A DNA stretch of 15,145 bases, taken from assembly GCA_022615475.1 (NCBI GenBank), contig JAKEGQ010000159.1:1-15145 (forward strand), read 5' to 3'. Below, one piece after another: positions 14,106 through 15,145 of this stretch. The notes beneath the pieces are model-generated. The model was not told where the DNA came from. It was given only the letters and a program-made list of their open reading frames with translations, and searched no databases. The stretch comes from Candidatus Methylomirabilota bacterium. GTDB lineage: Bacteria; Methylomirabilota; Methylomirabilia; Methylomirabilales; CSP1-5. A program made the translations under genes and the position numbers. The first letter of the stretch is position 1, and every line of letters starts with the position of its first letter.

Positions 14106-14113
14106 GGGTCAGG

Positions 14114-14872
14114 ATGTTCCAGACCTCCGGGCTGGCGGACAAAGCGGTTATCATAACGGGCGGGACTCGCGGCATCGGGCGGGCAAGTGTGGAGCTCTTC
14201 GCAGCTGAGGGGGCTGATGTCACCTTCTTCTTTCGCGAGAGCAGGGGTCTTGCTGACGAACTTGTTACTGCCGGTCGTGCCACAGGGCAGCGGATCACGG
14301 CAGAGCAGGTCGACGTCCGCGACAGCAAGGCATGTGAAGCGGCCGTTGAGCGGGTGGTGGGTCGCTGCGGCCGGATTAATGTGCTTATCAACAACAGCGG
14401 TGTCATCCGTGATAACCTGCTGGGACTCCTCGAGGATGACGACGTGAAGACCGTCCTCGATACCAACGTCGTCGGGATCTTTAACGTCACGCGCGCCGTG
14501 GTTGCGCACATGATTTCCCGCCGCACAGGCAAGATCATCAACGTGAGCTCGGTCGCCGGCGAAAAGGGGGGGCGGGGCCAGACGAACTACGCGGCCAGCA
14601 AAGGGGCAATTAATGCCTTCACCAGGGCGCTCGCGGTCGAGCTGGCACCCCGCGGAATCACGGTGAACGCTGTCGCTCCCGGTGTCATCGAAACGGATAT
14701 GTCACGCGATCTCCTCGAACAGGCCCCCGATGAAGTAAAGTCGCGCATCCTCCTCCGGAGGGTTGGCACGCCGAAGGAGGTCGCCTATGCGATCATGTTC
14801 CTCGCTTCGAGGTACGCGGACTATATCACTGGACAGATCCTCCACGTCGATGGCGGATTCAAGATGGAGTGA
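14114..14872 (+). CDS. fabG: 3-oxoacyl-[acyl-carrier-protein] reductase (FabG)
   Basis: A 252-residue classical SDR. The NADPH loop is GGTRGIG at 16-22, the structural motif is NNSG at 93-96, the catalytic set is Asn119, Ser145/146 (NVSS), Tyr159 and Lys163 (YAASK), and the C-terminal IETDM and ITGQILHVDGG are typical of FabG. It reduces 3-oxoacyl-ACP to 3-hydroxyacyl-ACP. Translation starts at the ATG at 14114, preceded by AGGGTCAGG, eight bases after the fabL stop. The acyl carrier protein starts four bases after its stop. With fabL it supplies both reductive steps of fatty-acid-type elongation; the dehydratase and condensing enzyme are not in the window. Confidence 0.93.
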   Translation: MFQTSGLADKAVIITGGTRGIGRASVELFAAEGADVTFFFRESRGLADELVTAGRATGQRITAEQVDVRDSKACEAAVERVVGRCGRINVLINNSGVIRDNLLGLLEDDDVKTVLDTNVVGIFNVTRAVVAHMISRRTGKIINVSSVAGEKGGRGQTNYAASKGAINAFTRALAVELAPRGITVNAVAPGVIETDMSRDLLEQAPDEVKSRILLRRVGTPKEVAYAIMFLASRYADYITGQILHVDGGFKME

Positions 14873-14876
14873 ACCG

Positions 14877-15145
14877 ATGCAGACCTTTCATGACATAACG
14901 AAGGATGAGATTGCGGAGGTCTCTCCGAAGGTGGTGGAAACCATTGCGGAGGCGTTGGGCCGCGATCTCAATGAAGTGCAACTGACGACCCCGCTGATGG
15001 AGGGCCTCGACGCAGAATCAATTGATTTCCTCGACATCGTGTTTCGCTTGGAAAGACAATTCAAGGTGAAGATCCCTCGGGGAAAGATCGTGGAGGACGC
15101 GCGTGGAACACTGTCGGAGGAAGAGTTCGAACAGAAGGGCTACCT
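14877..15145 (+). CDS. Acyl carrier protein, 3'-truncated by the window
   Basis: At least 89 residues with no stop before the window end. The phosphopantetheine attachment site is Ser48 in LDAESIDFLD, within the canonical helix-II context (compare DSLD in AcpP). The following IVFRLERQFKVKIPRG matches a distinct ACP subfamily with the DFLDIVFRLE-x2-F-x3-IPRG pattern often seen outside the housekeeping fab operon. The tail (LSEEEFEQKGY) is still running at the edge. It begins four bases after fabG, with no separate promoter, and would carry the acyl chain for FabG and FabL. It differs from housekeeping AcpP by Glu-Ser-Ile in place of Asp-Ser-Leu. Confidence 0.9.
   Translation, partial: MQTFHDITKDEIAEVSPKVVETIAEALGRDLNEVQLTTPLMEGLDAESIDFLDIVFRLERQFKVKIPRGKIVEDARGTLSEEEFEQKGY

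Noticed and set aside
1..15145. CRISPR arrays, tRNA or rRNA genes, insertion sequences, toxin-antitoxin or defence systems
   Set aside because: No spaced direct repeats, transposase or recombinase motifs, or RNA-gene signatures were found on either strand by reading.

Overview
This is a GC-rich bacterial chromosome segment (about 60% GC by eye) with tightly packed genes and several GTG/TTG starts. There is no phage, IS element, tRNA, rRNA or CRISPR array. The gene content (COG2043/DUF169 protein, lipoprotein M48 protease, HpnA-like reductase, FabL, many short overlaps) would fit an uncultured soil or sediment lineage such as Methylomirabilota/Rokubacteria or a deltaproteobacterial group. That placement is a guess from style, not a phylogenetic result.

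Left part (1-8300). A plus-strand quinone-oxidoreductase fragment is cut by the window edge and converges on a long minus-strand train of genes. In transcription order the train is: small two-helix membrane protein, lipoprotein M48 metalloprotease, BEM46-type alpha/beta hydrolase, CPBP-type membrane protein with degenerate catalytic motifs, nucleoside hydrolase, ribokinase, NOL1/NOP2/Sun (RsmF-like) RNA cytosine methyltransferase, its PUA-like RNA-binding domain in a separate overlapping frame, a 64-residue two-CxxC protein, and a secreted six-kelch protein. Nucleoside hydrolase plus ribokinase form a complete ribonucleoside-to-ribose-5-phosphate salvage step. From the hydrolase/kinase pair to the kelch gene, every junction is an overlap or a gap of at most about 11 bases, which suggests co-transcription.

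Middle part (8300-11160). Three unrelated-looking minus-strand genes follow: a LOG-like nucleotide phosphoribohydrolase, a COG2043/DUF169 protein and a PhzF-family isomerase. A hairpin with a short U-tract follows phzF, and a candidate promoter lies just upstream of the DUF169 gene, so these two are probably separate units.

Right part (11160-15145). This is the most interesting region. Divergent units share a roughly 290-base intergenic region. To the left run an HpnA/dihydroflavonol-reductase-like SDR and a methyltransferase resembling the mycobacterial phthiotriol/phenolphthiotriol methyltransferase (Rv2952 type); the latter is much more AT-rich than its surroundings. To the right, from a near-consensus extended -10 promoter, run FabL (enoyl-ACP reductase with the diagnostic Tyr-x6-Lys), FabG (3-oxoacyl-ACP reductase) and an acyl carrier protein that runs off the window. 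Together they look like the edge of a dedicated acyl-chain (lipid or polyketide-like) biosynthetic cluster. Its condensing enzymes should lie to the right of the window.
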